From positions 1,372,001-1,436,000 of the forward strand of contig CP091722.1 of the NCBI GenBank assembly GCA_022009755.1: a stretch of DNA of 64,000 bases, read 5' to 3'. This DNA comes from Oscillospiraceae bacterium. GTDB lineage: Bacteria > Bacillota > Clostridia > Christensenellales > QALW01. Each line of letters begins with the position of its first letter. Position 1 is the first letter of the stretch. A model generated the notes under the pieces. That model had not been told where the DNA came from. It ran no database searches and was given only the letters and a program-made list of their open reading frames with translations. Made by a program: the position numbers and the translations under genes. This document shows, in pieces, positions 38,327-48,797 of the stretch.

Positions 38327-38971
38327 ATGAAAAAAACGCAACCAAAAATTCTTGCGGCGCTCATGCTGGTTGTACTGGCGCTGAGCTTTGCGGGCTGTTC
38401 GTCGGAAAACGGCTACGAAAAGGTAGTGGACAAGTATTGCAGCGCGGTGCAGAAGAACGATTTCAACGCCATGAAATCCATAATCGACTGGGACAATCTC
38501 GAAAAAATAGCCGAGCTTAACGGCCGCGACTATGACAAAAAAGAGATGGAAGAGAACTTAAAGGAAACTCTCACCGACCAGTATGAGAACCTTGAGTATA
38601 AGTTCGACAAGGGCTTTACCGTAGAGCACGGCCAGATAAAGGTGCTTAAGGACGGTTATGAAGATTATTCTCTCAAGCGCCTGCAGAAGCTTGCCAAGCT
38701 GGAAAACGAGGCTGAGGACGCCGACGCTACAAAGTTTATAAACGATTTTGTGGCAAACCTTAAGTATGTTACGGTAGTAAAAACCAACATCACCGTAAAG
38801 AGCAAGAAGGACAGCAGCGAAAAGGACAAGGACGAGGAAACCTTTTATACCTATTGCTATAAGGGCAAATGGTACAGAAACACCTCCGTGCTTGATTATG
38901 TTGTAAGAGCTCTTAACACCCGCGAAAGACTTGCCGGTGCCGATGATTCCGGCGACGACGGCTGGGGCTGA
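38327..38971 (+). CDS. small lipoprotein, unknown function
   Basis: The 214-residue protein has a signal peptide with lipobox SFAGC (Cys 23). The mature part is highly charged, helical at the start (VVDKYCSAVQKNDFNAMKSII), resembling DUF4878/NTF2-like lipoprotein domains, with a Lys/Asp/Glu-rich patch (KSKKDSSEKDKDEE) and the ending KGKWYRNTSVLDYV. Start set by AGGAGG eight bases upstream. It stands alone between its own promoter and terminator. NTF2-like assignment is a guess from pattern. Confidence 0.8.
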   Translation: MKKTQPKILAALMLVVLALSFAGCSSENGYEKVVDKYCSAVQKNDFNAMKSIIDWDNLEKIAELNGRDYDKKEMEENLKETLTDQYENLEYKFDKGFTVEHGQIKVLKDGYEDYSLKRLQKLAKLENEAEDADATKFINDFVANLKYVTVVKTNITVKSKKDSSEKDKDEETFYTYCYKGKWYRNTSVLDYVVRALNTRERLAGADDSGDDGWG

Positions 38972-38996
38972 TAAAAAAAACAATCCCCTTTGCATT

Positions 38997-39030
38997 GCCG
39001 CATATGCTTTTTTTGCATATGCGGCTTTTT
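38997..39030 (+). terminator. terminator after the second lipoprotein gene
   Basis: Perfect 11-bp stem GCCGCATATGC / GCATATGCGGC around seven T, followed by five T. Confidence 0.9.
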
Positions 39031-39076
39031 ATATGCCGCGCCTCCCGTTTGCAGTGATGCCTGCGTGCCAAAGCGC

Positions 39077-39105
39077 TTGAACGGCGCTGCTTTTTATGAT
39101 ATAAT
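39077..39105 (+). promoter_or_regulatory. addBA promoter
   Basis: TTGAAC (39077-39082), 17-base spacer, TATAAT (39100-39105), about 140 bases before addB. Confidence 0.8.
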
Positions 39106-39242
39106 TTTTTTATTGCCGCTAAGCATTTTTATAATTATTGCATATCTGTTTTTTTCCGATATTGATTTTAGGCTTTTTTTATTTGCGCGGCGTACAAAAC
39201 GGCGGCGGAAACGCTGTTTTTTTGGAAAAAAGGAGGACGGAA

Positions 39243-42200
39243 GTGCTTACCGTTATTACCGCGCGCGCCGGGGACGGAAAAACCGGCGCCGTTACGGACC
39301 TTATAGGCAAACGCATGGCGCAGGGGCTGCCCTCCGTGCTGATAGTGCCCGACCAGATAACCTATGCCGCGGAGCGGCGGCTTTGTAAGGAGCTTGATAT
39401 CGAGGGCTTTTCCCTTTGCAGGGTTATGTCCTTCAACCGCTTCTGCGAGGCGGTGCTGCGTTCCGCGGGGCGGCGCTGCCCGCGCCGTTTAAGCGATTCG
39501 GGGCGCATGATGCTGCTGGAGCGCGCCATTCTTACAAGCAAAAACGAGCTGACCGTTTACCGCACGGCATGCAGAAAAAGCGGCTTTGCAGCAAGGATGG
39601 AGCGTATGCTTGCGCTGCTTAAAAGCTGCCGCATATCGCCGGAGCAGCTTAAGGAAATGTGCGATGCCATGCCGCGATCCCTTTTGAGGGAAAAGCTTTC
39701 CGACACCGCCGTGCTTTATGCCCGCTGTCAGGAGCTGCTGGGGGAGGATTACTGCGACAACAACGATCTTTTTGCCTTGGCCGCCGAGGCGGCGGACTGC
39801 CCTCTTCTTAAAAAAAGCGAGCTTTTTATAGACGGCTTTGACACCCTTACGGCGCAGATGCTCTGGCTTACGGAGCGTATGCTTAAGCATACCGATATCA
39901 CGGTTACCCTTTCCTATGACGAAAGCGCCCCTCGCCTTTATTCCGCGCAGGGACGCGCATTGGAGGGGCTTACGCAGGCCGCCGCAGCGGCGAATGTGCG
40001 TATGCGGCGAAGGGAGCTTAAAAAGCGGGTGCGCGGGAACGACTTTGACAGGCTGCATATGCTTTATGCCCTTACGGAGGCCGAAAAAGACGGCGCCGGG
40101 CGGCAGTCGGAAGCACGCGCGGACAGCATCAGCACGGCTCAGGGCATCGCCGCGCAGGATGCAGACTGCAAAGGCGGCGAAAAGGCCATAGATATTTTTA
40201 TTGCCTCCGACACCGAAGCGGAAATGCGCCATGTCGCCTTTGAAATACGGGAGAAGCTGCGTGCGGGGGCGCGCATGCGCGACTTTGCGGTGGCCTGCTG
40301 CGACCCCGGGCTTATAAGCCTTGCCCAGCGCATATTCTCCGGCTTTTCCATGGAGGTATTCTGCGACACCGCCCGCTCCATGCCGGCTCAGCCTGCAATA
40401 CAGCTTATAATGAGCGCGCTTAAGGCCTGCCGCACGGATTCCTGCCGCGATATAACGGACTATTTGGGAAACTATCTGTGCCCCGTGGAGCGCGGCCGCT
40501 CCGAGCGCCTGCGGGAGCTTATGTTCTCCGTGGGGCTGACCTCCGGCGAGCTGCTGGGACGATGCACCCGCACAAGCCCGGAAATACAGGCCGCCCTTGA
40601 GGAATTCAGTGCCGATCTTGCCCCGCTTGGGCAGCTGCGCCAAAGCCTTGAGGCCTGCACCGACGCGCACGCCTTTGCCTGCGCGCTGTGGAGCTTTATA
40701 ACGGATATAGGGCTGCCCGAGCGCACCGACGCCCTTATAGCGCGCTGCATAAAGGAGGGTATGCTGGCTCAGGCCGATGAGTATAAGCAGGTATGGGACA
40801 ACCTTGTGCAGCAGCTTGAGCAGCTGAATATGCTTCTGTCGGGCTGCCCCGACTGCGATGCCGACCTGCTTATTGCCATGCTGAGCAAGGGCTTTGAAAG
40901 CCAAAGCTGCTTTGTTCTGCCCTCCACGGTGGACTGCATAACGGTGGGCGACCCGGCGCGCAGCCGTTTTTCCGGAATAAAGGAGCTGTATGCCGTGGGT
41001 GCGAGCGATGCATTTTTTCCGCCTGCGCCCTCCGGCGAGGGGCTGCTCAGCCCCCGCGAGCTTGCCCGGATAAACAGCGGCGAAAAGCTGCTTACCCCCG
41101 ACCACGAGGATTCCTCCCTGCGCTCGCTTTACACCCTTTTCAGCATGCTGCTGACCCCGGAAAAGCTGCACCTGAGCTATTCCCGCATGAACGGACGCAC
41201 CCAGCAGCAGCCGGGCGCTCTGCTTGAGCGCATACGCACGCTTTGCGGCATTACCCCCGTGCAGGCGGATGAGCAGGCGGAAATGCTGGCTTATCCCGAC
41301 GGCGTTATTGAAAGCTTCGGCCTTTCCCGCAGCCCGGGGCGCGCGCAGCTTGCCGCCATGGCGGCGGTGCGTCTGCTGCGCCCGAACACCGATGCCCTTC
41401 TGCGCGATAAGCAGGCCGGGGATGTGCCATCGCCGGAGAATGTGCGCCGTCTGTACGGCAATGTGCCCGTAAGCATGTCGCGCCTGGAGACTCAGGCGGA
41501 ATGTCCCCTTAAAAACCTGCTTACGGGCGGCTTCCGGCTTTCGGAGCGCGTTGATTTCATGAGCAACCTTACGGATGTGGGAAATGTAATGCATGAGGCC
41601 CTTGAGCATTCGGTGCCGGAGCTGCTGGAGGCGGCGCCGGAGCAGCGGGATGTATATGCCATAGTGGGCAAGAACCTTTACGCTGCGGCGGCGCACACCC
41701 ATGACGGCGTTATGCTGCACACCGCGCGGGCGCGTCTGCTGTGCGCAAGGCTGCACAAAAGCGTAGCCTCCGCATGCGGCCGCGTGCTTTCCGATATGAA
41801 TATCTTCCGCCCCGCCGCATATGAAGCCGCCTTCGGGCGCGGCAAAAACCCGCCCATTATGATAAGCACGCGCGCGGGAGAGGTGGCTCTTCAGGGCAAG
41901 ATAGACCGTGTGGATATAAGCGCGGACGGCACCCGTCTGCGCATAGTGGATTACAAATCCAGCCCGCACGGCATAACCGAAAAAAGCATAGAAAAGGGTA
42001 CCACGCTGCAATTGCCCCTGTACATGACCGCCATGGAAAGCATTACCGGGGCCCAAGGGGCTGCCATGTATTATCAGAACTGCTTCGGTACCTCGGCGTA
42101 TTATCAGGGCATATATGTAAAGGACGGCGCGGCGGATGCCATGACTCCGGGGGTGGGAGTGGAAAAGGAGCAGTTTCGCCGTCTGCTGAGCCTTGCCAAG

Positions 42201-42377
42201 GATACTGCCGGAGCGCTTGCCGCGGATATGCTTTCGGGCAATACCTGCGCGCGGTATGAAGGCGGCTCCTTCAGCCACTGCGGCTTCTGCCCGCACCGCG
42301 GAGTATGCCGCGGAAGGCTTGCTCCCGCAGCGGATACCTCCCCCGATGCCGAAGGCGGCCCGGATACGCCGGCATGA
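39243..42377 (+). CDS. addB: ATP-dependent nuclease subunit B
   Basis: AddB is the Chi-scanning nuclease partner of AddA in double-strand-break repair. It begins VLTVITARAGDGKTGAV with a Walker A-like GDGKT. The C-terminal nuclease core reads LRIVDYKSS, and the iron-sulfur cysteines are present: one in TQAECPLKN (from about 41500) and three in SHCGFCPHRGVC near the end. I choose the GTG at 39243 because AAAAGGAGG precedes it by seven bases; the longer ATG frame reads through the leader. Length is 1,044 residues, normal for the smaller clostridial AddB. addA follows immediately, so the two form an operon. Confidence 0.93.
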   Translation: MLTVITARAGDGKTGAVTDLIGKRMAQGLPSVLIVPDQITYAAERRLCKELDIEGFSLCRVMSFNRFCEAVLRSAGRRCPRRLSDSGRMMLLERAILTSKNELTVYRTACRKSGFAARMERMLALLKSCRISPEQLKEMCDAMPRSLLREKLSDTAVLYARCQELLGEDYCDNNDLFALAAEAADCPLLKKSELFIDGFDTLTAQMLWLTERMLKHTDITVTLSYDESAPRLYSAQGRALEGLTQAAAAANVRMRRRELKKRVRGNDFDRLHMLYALTEAEKDGAGRQSEARADSISTAQGIAAQDADCKGGEKAIDIFIASDTEAEMRHVAFEIREKLRAGARMRDFAVACCDPGLISLAQRIFSGFSMEVFCDTARSMPAQPAIQLIMSALKACRTDSCRDITDYLGNYLCPVERGRSERLRELMFSVGLTSGELLGRCTRTSPEIQAALEEFSADLAPLGQLRQSLEACTDAHAFACALWSFITDIGLPERTDALIARCIKEGMLAQADEYKQVWDNLVQQLEQLNMLLSGCPDCDADLLIAMLSKGFESQSCFVLPSTVDCITVGDPARSRFSGIKELYAVGASDAFFPPAPSGEGLLSPRELARINSGEKLLTPDHEDSSLRSLYTLFSMLLTPEKLHLSYSRMNGRTQQQPGALLERIRTLCGITPVQADEQAEMLAYPDGVIESFGLSRSPGRAQLAAMAAVRLLRPNTDALLRDKQAGDVPSPENVRRLYGNVPVSMSRLETQAECPLKNLLTGGFRLSERVDFMSNLTDVGNVMHEALEHSVPELLEAAPEQRDVYAIVGKNLYAAAAHTHDGVMLHTARARLLCARLHKSVASACGRVLSDMNIFRPAAYEAAFGRGKNPPIMISTRAGEVALQGKIDRVDISADGTRLRIVDYKSSPHGITEKSIEKGTTLQLPLYMTAMESITGAQGAAMYYQNCFGTSAYYQGIYVKDGAADAMTPGVGVEKEQFRRLLSLAKDTAGALAADMLSGNTCARYEGGSFSHCGFCPHRGVCRGRLAPAADTSPDAEGGPDTPA

Positions 42378-42436
42378 AGGCGCTGCCGCACATGAGCCTT
42401 TTTGCTTTATCCGCAAAAAATAAAGGAGAGATAATT

Positions 42437-45400
42437 TTGCATTTTTCCACCCAACAGCAAAACGCCATAGATGCCCGCGGCGCCTCGATACTGCTGAGCG
42501 CCGCTGCCGGAAGCGGAAAAACCACCGTGATGATACAGCGCATTATGACCATGCTCTCCCAGGGGCTTTGCCGCGCGGATGAGCTGCTGGTGCTTACCTT
42601 CACCCGCGCCGCCAGTGCAAATATGCGCACAAAGCTGGAAAACGCGCTGGCCTCCGCCCTTGCGGAGAACCCGGACGACCCGCTGCTGCTGCGCGCCGCC
42701 GCCGACCTTCCCTGCGCTCAGATATCCACCTTTGACTCCTTCTGTACAACGCTTGTGCAAAGATATTTTTATTTGACTCCCATGCACGCCGACGCCCGCA
42801 TGCTGGACGACAACGAGCTTGTCCTGCTTGAGCAGGATGTGATGGATTCCGTGCTGGAGGAAGCGGCAGGCGAGTTTGAAAGGGGTGAATTCCCGGAGCT
42901 TGAGCTGCTGTACGACTGCTTTTCCTCCGGGAAAAAGGACGATTCCCTTTCCGCGGCGGTTTTGCAGCTGTACAACCACTGCCAGCTGTACCCGGACCCG
43001 GAGGCGCGGCTTTGTGAGCTTTGCTCTCCCGCAAGCGACGCCCCTTTTCGCGCAAGCGACCTTGAGCTGCTTAAAAAGCGCTGTGTTGCAGGTCTTGGCA
43101 CGCTTGAGCATTTCGCGCAGTTGTCTGCGCTTGTTCCCGGAAAGGACGGCGCGCGTCTGCTTGCCCTTAACGCGCAGGACCGCGCGCTTTACAACGCCAT
43201 ACTTGAGGCGGAGGATATATCGGCCGTATCCGGGCTTAAATTTTCCGCCTTTGCGCGCATTGCCCCGTGCGCCGAAAAGGAAACTCTTAAGCGCCTGCGC
43301 GATGTGATAAAGGATACGGCGGATATTAAGGCCTGCGGCGAAAAGTGCGCCCCCGAGGAGCTGGAACGGCTCAGCAGCCTGCTGCGCGGCCTTATGCGGC
43401 TGGTATGCCGCTATCAGGAGTGTCTGCAGCAGGAATGCGTAGCCCGCAATGTGATGTCCTTTGCCCTTGCGCAGCGGCTGGCCGTGGAGCTTACCGCCCT
43501 GCCCGAGGTGCTGCGCGAGCTGCACGGGGATTACCGCTATATCTTTGTGGATGAGGATCAGGACAGCAACCGCCTTCAGCGCTATATGGTAAGCCGGCTT
43601 GCAAACAGCGACGAAAGCAATCTGTTTATGGTGGGAGATGTAAAGCAGAGTATATACCGTTTCCGCAACGCGGAGCCCGCACTGTTTCTTGATAAATACA
43701 GCAGTATGCCTCCGGCGACGGCGAGCGCCACCGCGTTATGTATCTTAACACCAATTACCGCTCGCATAAAAACATTCTGGACTGCGTAAATCTTATTTTC
43801 CGCCGCAATATGCACGCCGATTTCTTTGAGCTTGACTACGACTCAAACGAGGAGCTGCACGCCCCCGAAGGCGAATGCTGGCAGAATGATCTCGAATATA
43901 TGCACAAAAGCTGCGTATCCCTTATAACCTCAGGAGAGCGGCTTGCGCAGCGGGAGCGCGATACGGCCGAAGCTCGCAACGCCGTGCGCCTGTGCAAAAG
44001 CCTGCTGGGCACCCCGATAGGGCCGGACCGCCGGCCCGCACGCTACGGCGATATAGCGCTGCTGCACCGCAGCGCAAACAAAAAAAGCGCCGTTTTTGCG
44101 CAGGAATTCGCCCGTGCCGGCATTCCCTTCAGCGCCGCCGGAGAGGATTCCCCTCTTGAAAGCTATGAGGTGTGCTGCGTGCTTGATCTTCTGCGCGTTA
44201 TTGATAACCGCCGCGACGATTACGCCCTGTTTTCCGCAATGCGCCTGTACGGCTTCTCCTTTGACAAGCTTATAAGCCTGCGCTGCGCAGACCGTAAAAG
44301 CAGCTTCTGCGACTGCGTAATAAACAGCAGCGATTCGGATGTAACCGCCTTTTTAAGCGAGCTGGAGCGGCTGAGCTTTATGTGCGCCTGCCGCCCGCTG
44401 TGGCAGGTGATATGGGAAATATACGATTCCACCGGCTTCTTTGCCCGCTGCGCTGCCCTTGACAACGGCGCCGCGCGCACGGAAAACCTCCGTTATCTTG
44501 CCAATATGGCGGAAAAATACTGCTCCGGCGACGGAGTGACACTGCGGGGCTTTCTTTCCCTTTGCGAGGAAAACGGCGGCAGGGACTCCGCAGATGCCCG
44601 CATAAGCGGCGACCGCGTACATATGCTTACCGTTCATAAAAGCAAGGGGCTGGAATTCCCCATTGTGATAGTTGCCGGCTGCGGCGAGCCCCTTTTCCCA
44701 AGGCAAAGCCCTTCCCGCCTGCGCATAAGCCGGGAGCTGGGCGTTACCGTGCGCACGGAAAAGGGTGCGCCCTCCTTCGGCAGCGCCCTTGTTGCCTCCG
44801 CCGAGCGGAGGGAGCGCTTTTACGGGCTTTCCGAGCAGCTGAGGGGGCTTTATGTAGCTGCCACCCGCGCCGTGGACAAGCTGGTTTTCAGCGGGATATA
44901 TGCCCCGCATTCCTACGATGAGGACGCGGTACGCTTTAACGCCTCCTGCTATTTTGATTTTCTGCTTCCCGCCGTTTTCGCGCACCCCGACGGCATGGCG
45001 CTTGCCGACAGCCTCGGGCTGCTTATGCCCCCCGGCGAGGCCTTGGGACGCTGGGAATGCGAAACGGTAAGCGCGGAGAGTTTGGCTGCCTCTGACGCGG
45101 CAAAGGTCGCCCCCGCCGAATTTTACGGCACGCCGGAGGAAATAGAGCATGCGCTTAAAAGCCTGACCTTCCGCTATGCCCACCCCGAAGCGGCGGCAAT
45201 GCCGGGCAAGGCAAGCGCAAGCCAAACCGCAAAAAGCTATGAGCTTGCGCCCCCCGACCTTACCGGCGGCATAACGGCCGCAGCCTTGGGCAGCGCATAC
45301 CATCTGCTGCTGGAGCACACCGATTTGCGAGCCCGCCGCCGTAACGCGGGACAGGCTGATTAAAAACGGGCTATTGGGATGCGCAAACCGCCAAACGGCT

Positions 45401-45803
45401 GCGCCTTTACAAGCTTGACCGTCTTATTGCCTCCGAGCTTGGGCACACCCTTGCCGGGAAAGAGCTTCACCGTGAAACTCCCTTTACCATGCTTAAGGAA
45501 AAGGACGGCGAGAAATACATAGTGCAGGGTATAATAGACTGCTTTTATATCCGCAACGGCAAGGCCGTGCTGCTGGATTTCAAAAGCGACCGCGTTTGCC
45601 TTACCGAGGGTGCGGAAGAAAGGGGCGCCGCTTTTACCGAAGACGGGCAGAGAACAGGCGGCAGCACCTGCGAAGAAATAGCGCTGCGTTACCGTCCCCA
45701 GCTGGAGCTGTACAGGGAGGCGCTTAAAAAGTGCTTTGGGCTTGAATGCGAAAGCGGCTCCTTGTATCTGCTGGACATAAACCGTGAGCTGCGCCTGTTT
45801 TAA
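42437..45803 (+). CDS. addA: ATP-dependent helicase/nuclease subunit A (about three frameshifts)
   Basis: A UvrD-family SF1 helicase with a C-terminal nuclease. Motifs: FSTQQQNAID (Q-motif), LLSAAAGSGKTTVMIQRI (Walker A), ISTFDSFC, IFVDEDQDSN (motif II), GDVKQSIYRFR (III), YLNTNYRSH (IV), TVHKSKGLEFPIV (V), GLYVAATRAVDKL (VI), nuclease VLLDFKSDR. Indels occur near 43704 (KYRQYASGDGE; GG to G), near 45325 and near 45379 (before WDAQTAKRLRLYKLDRL). Restored length is about 1,120 residues. The TTG at 42437 has AAGGAGAG six bases upstream; an ATG at 42374 overlapping the addB stop is the alternative. Confidence 0.9.
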
Positions 45804-45990
45804 GCATACCAGCCGCGCTTTGACCTCTGCGTTCTTTGCGCGGCAGCGCCCGCCTTTGCCGCCTGCAGCAAAGGCATACGCCTTCCTGTGCGCCGCCCCG
45901 GTTTTTTGGCTTTACCCGTGCAAAATGCATTTTTCCCGTAATAAATATGCCTTTACGGCAATTTATGATAAATTTTTTTCAAAAAAGGTA

Positions 45991-46019
45991 TTGCATTTTG
46001 ATTTCACAGGCTGTATAAT
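45991..46019 (+). promoter_or_regulatory. promoter of the zinc-ribbon gene
   Basis: TTGCAT (45991-45996), 17-base spacer, TATAAT (46014-46019). It leaves a leader of about 135 bases (46026-46160) with no known motif. The rest of the 45804-46160 gap is empty. Confidence 0.85.
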
Positions 46020-46160
46020 AGGTGCGTTGGCGTAACAAGATTATCACGACCCGCTGGATGAGTGGATAGCTAAAGATCTTTTCCTGATTTTCGTTCCCTG
46101 CCAATGGTCAAGATTCCTCTCAACGCACAACAAATATTTTATATGGGGGACATTTCTAAA

Positions 46161-46432
46161 ATGTTTCAGGACAAGACTTTAGTTTGCAAAGATTGCGGCG
46201 CCGAGTTCGTGTTCACCGCCGGTGAGCAGGAATTCTATGCCGAAAAGGGCCTTAAGAACGAGCCCAGCCGCTGCCGCGAGTGCCGTCAGGCCAAGAAGAA
46301 CGCTCAGCGCGCTCCCCGTGAGATGTTTGACGCCGTCTGCGCTCAGTGCGGTGCTCACACTCAGGTTCCTTTCCAGCCCAAGGAAGACCGTCCGGTTTAC
46401 TGCGACGCTTGCTTCAAGGCCAGAAAGGCTGA
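46161..46432 (+). CDS. zinc-ribbon protein (3' end frameshifted)
   Basis: A roughly 90-residue protein with two zinc-ribbon units: TLVCKDCGAEFVFTAGEQEFYAEKG with CRECRQAKK, then DAVCAQCGAHTQVPFQPKEDRPVYCDACF. It matches a common small Firmicutes family of unknown function, possibly nucleic-acid binding. In this sequence the frame runs on through the terminator into the antisense of the next gene, which cannot be real; one missing base near 46430 (GCT-TGA) would stop it at the usual place after CFKARKA. Start chosen at the ATG preceded by GGGGGAC. Confidence 0.85.
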
Positions 46433-46449
46433 TTTACTGCAAACGAAAG

Positions 46450-46475
46450 GCCCTGCATTTTTGCAGGGCTTTTTT
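46450..46475 (+). terminator. terminator of the zinc-ribbon gene
   Basis: Perfect 8-bp stem GCCCTGCA / TGCAGGGC, four-T loop, six T. Confidence 0.9.
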
Positions 46476-46478
46476 ATT

Positions 46479-48797
46479 TTATTCCCAAAAATCCTCCAGC
46501 AGGTCGCGGTAGGAACGCTCCTCCTGCGACAGATAGTGCATCTGCCACTCCTGCGGCATAAGCTCGGTATAGGGCGGGCGCGCATAGCGCGAATCGATAA
46601 GCAGCACCACCCCGCGGTCGGTATCGGTGCGTATTACCCGTCCCGCCGCCTGAAGCACCCGGTTAAGCCCCGGATATACATATGCATAGCCGTAGCCGTC
46701 CATATCTATGGAATCGAAATACTCCTTTATAAGGTTTCGCTCCGGCGACAGCTGCGGCAGACCTACCCCCACTATAACGGCGCCTATAAGCCGTTCGCCC
46801 GGCAGATCCACCCCTTCGCCGAAATGTCCGCCCAGCACCGAAAAGCCCACTACGCCCTCCTCGTTTTCAAAGCGGGAAATAAAGCTCTCCTTATCCCTGC
46901 GGCTCATGTTGGGCACATGCACCGCCACCGGCACCTGCGGGCAAAGCGCGCGGAATTCCTTAAGCACCCCGTTAAGAAACGCATAGGACGGGAAAAACAC
47001 GATATAATTGCCCTTTTTTATCCGTATTGTGGCTCTTATCCGCTTGGCAATGGGCAGGCAGGCCTGCGCACGCGCGGAATAGGCGGTGTTTATGCCGTCG
47101 TCCGCCACCACCAGCAGATTATCCGGATCAAAGGGATAGGGCAGCTCAAAGTAGTAGCTGTTTTCATCCGCCCCAAGCATATACATATAGTATTCGTGCG
47201 GCGATATGGTGGCGCTGAAAAGCACGCTTGCCCGCGCCAGCTCCAGCGTTTTGCGCACAAACGCCCCGGTGTGTACGCACAAAAGATGCAGCGAGCAGTC
47301 CGCCGCCAGCACATAGCACCTGTGATATTCCGGGCGGTAATGCTCAAACACCATCATAAAATCCGAAAGCAGCCGGGAAAGCTCCGCCGCAGCGGGCGGC
47401 AGCGGATGCTCCGATTCCTCCCCCAGCTTCTCCATTATCTGCGCAGCTGCCGCATACACCGCCGCAGGCGGCTGCTCAAGCAGAAAGCCCTGCTCCTCCC
47501 TGCCCCTGCACAGCCCCTTAAGCTGCCCCTCAAGCTTGCGCAGCAGCCCCGAAAGGGCGGGAAAATCCTCCAGCTCCCGCCGCAGACGCGCTATAATTGC
47601 AGGGTTTATTTTTGCGGAAAAAATATCCCGCGTGCGCTCCACAAGGTTGTGCGCCTCATCCACAAGAAATACGCTGTCGCGGCGGCTGTTCTGAAAATAC
47701 CGTCTGAAGCGTATCGAGGGGTGAAAGGCATAATTGTAATCGCATATTATGCAGTCGCAATACTCGCTTATCTTCAGGCTCAGCTCAAAGGGGCACAGCC
47801 CGTACTTCTCCCCCAGCTCCCGCACGCGGGCGGGAGAAAACGCATCCTCCGCCAGTATCTGCGGCAGATATTCATGCTGCTTTATTTCATAATCCCGGCA
47901 ATACGGGCATTTCTCCGGGTCGCATTCCCGCTTTTCCATAAGGCAGGCCTTGTCCTTTGCGGCTATGCATATGCTCTTTAAGCGCAGTCCTCCCCGCCGC
48001 ATAAGCTCAAGGGCGCGCACCGCCGCCTCTGCCGTCTGTTCCTTTGCGGTAAAATAAAACACCCGCCGGCACAGCCCCGTTCCCAACGCCTTAAGCGCGG
48101 GGAACAGCGTGGCCGCCGTTTTTCCTGTGCCCGTAGGCGCCTGTACATACAGCGTTTTTTTGTTTTTTACCGCCATATATACCTGCTGCGCCATCTCCAG
48201 CTGGCTGGGCCGGTACTTGGGAAACGGAAATTGCAGCTCCGCAAGGGATACATCACGCCTTTGTCCGTGGCGCACCGTTTCGTCGCTTATGCGCGCATAG
48301 TCCTCCACCATGGCGTTAAAGCGGGTGCACAGCTCCTCAAAGCTTGCCTGCGTGATAAAATCCCGCGTTTTTCCGTTTTGCATCTGATAATATGTCAGCC
48401 GCAGGCTTACGCCGGAAAGCCCCTTATCCAGTGCATATATAAACCCGTATATCCACAGCTGCGCATGATATGCCGGATAATGCTCCCAGTCAAGCTCCTC
48501 AAGGGGCAGATAGGTGGTTTTTATCTCGTGCACCTGCGCTGCAAGCGGCACTATGCCGTCCGCACGCCCCTCCACGGTGAGCATATATTCCGGCCTTTCC
48601 AGTGTAACGGAAAGGGGTACCTCCTTAAGGTATCCCTCCTCCTGCTCTGCCTGAAGCCGCCTGTGCGCCGCCGCTCCCTCCAGCGCGCGCCTGATGCTTG
48701 CCCGCGCCGCAATAAGGTCTCCCTGCGCGCAGTAATATTCCGCAAGCTCCCGCGCCGAAAGGCGAATCTCCGGCTTTGCCTCCTGCACGCCGCTCAC
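46479..48797 (-). CDS. DinG/XPD-like helicase with N-terminal PD-(D/E)XK nuclease domain
   Basis: The 772-residue protein first has a nuclease-like domain (VEGRADGIV and VHEIKTTYL, the D...ExK core near residues 78-95), then an SF2 helicase of the XPD/DinG branch: APTGTGKTAATLF (Walker A), four iron-sulfur cysteines in KACLMEKRECDPEKCPYC, LVDEAHNL (motif II), VLFSATIS and QAAGRVIRTDTDRG (motif VI). Such proteins unwind DNA 5' to 3' and may trim it, in repair. It starts with GTG at 48797, overlapping the atpC stop by four bases (GTGA), an unusual tail gene for an ATP synthase operon. Confidence 0.92.
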   Translation of the reverse strand: MSGVQEAKPEIRLSARELAEYYCAQGDLIAARASIRRALEGAAAHRRLQAEQEEGYLKEVPLSVTLERPEYMLTVEGRADGIVPLAAQVHEIKTTYLPLEELDWEHYPAYHAQLWIYGFIYALDKGLSGVSLRLTYYQMQNGKTRDFITQASFEELCTRFNAMVEDYARISDETVRHGQRRDVSLAELQFPFPKYRPSQLEMAQQVYMAVKNKKTLYVQAPTGTGKTAATLFPALKALGTGLCRRVFYFTAKEQTAEAAVRALELMRRGGLRLKSICIAAKDKACLMEKRECDPEKCPYCRDYEIKQHEYLPQILAEDAFSPARVRELGEKYGLCPFELSLKISEYCDCIICDYNYAFHPSIRFRRYFQNSRRDSVFLVDEAHNLVERTRDIFSAKINPAIIARLRRELEDFPALSGLLRKLEGQLKGLCRGREEQGFLLEQPPAAVYAAAAQIMEKLGEESEHPLPPAAAELSRLLSDFMMVFEHYRPEYHRCYVLAADCSLHLLCVHTGAFVRKTLELARASVLFSATISPHEYYMYMLGADENSYYFELPYPFDPDNLLVVADDGINTAYSARAQACLPIAKRIRATIRIKKGNYIVFFPSYAFLNGVLKEFRALCPQVPVAVHVPNMSRRDKESFISRFENEEGVVGFSVLGGHFGEGVDLPGERLIGAVIVGVGLPQLSPERNLIKEYFDSIDMDGYGYAYVYPGLNRVLQAAGRVIRTDTDRGVVLLIDSRYARPPYTELMPQEWQMHYLSQEERSYRDLLEDFWE

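Noticed and set aside
39489..42416. A 975-codon open frame antisense to addB
   Set aside because: It is a GC-skew shadow: low-complexity composition, no ribosome site, and addB on the other strand has all family motifs.
42374..42436. ATG start of addA overlapping the addB stop
   Set aside because: Possible but has no ribosome site; the TTG at 42437 has a strong one and fits the family N-terminus. Kept as the alternative.
46433..47981. A long plus-strand frame continuing the zinc-ribbon gene
   Set aside because: It reads through a strong terminator and then antisense to the helicase gene; best explained by one missing base near 46430.
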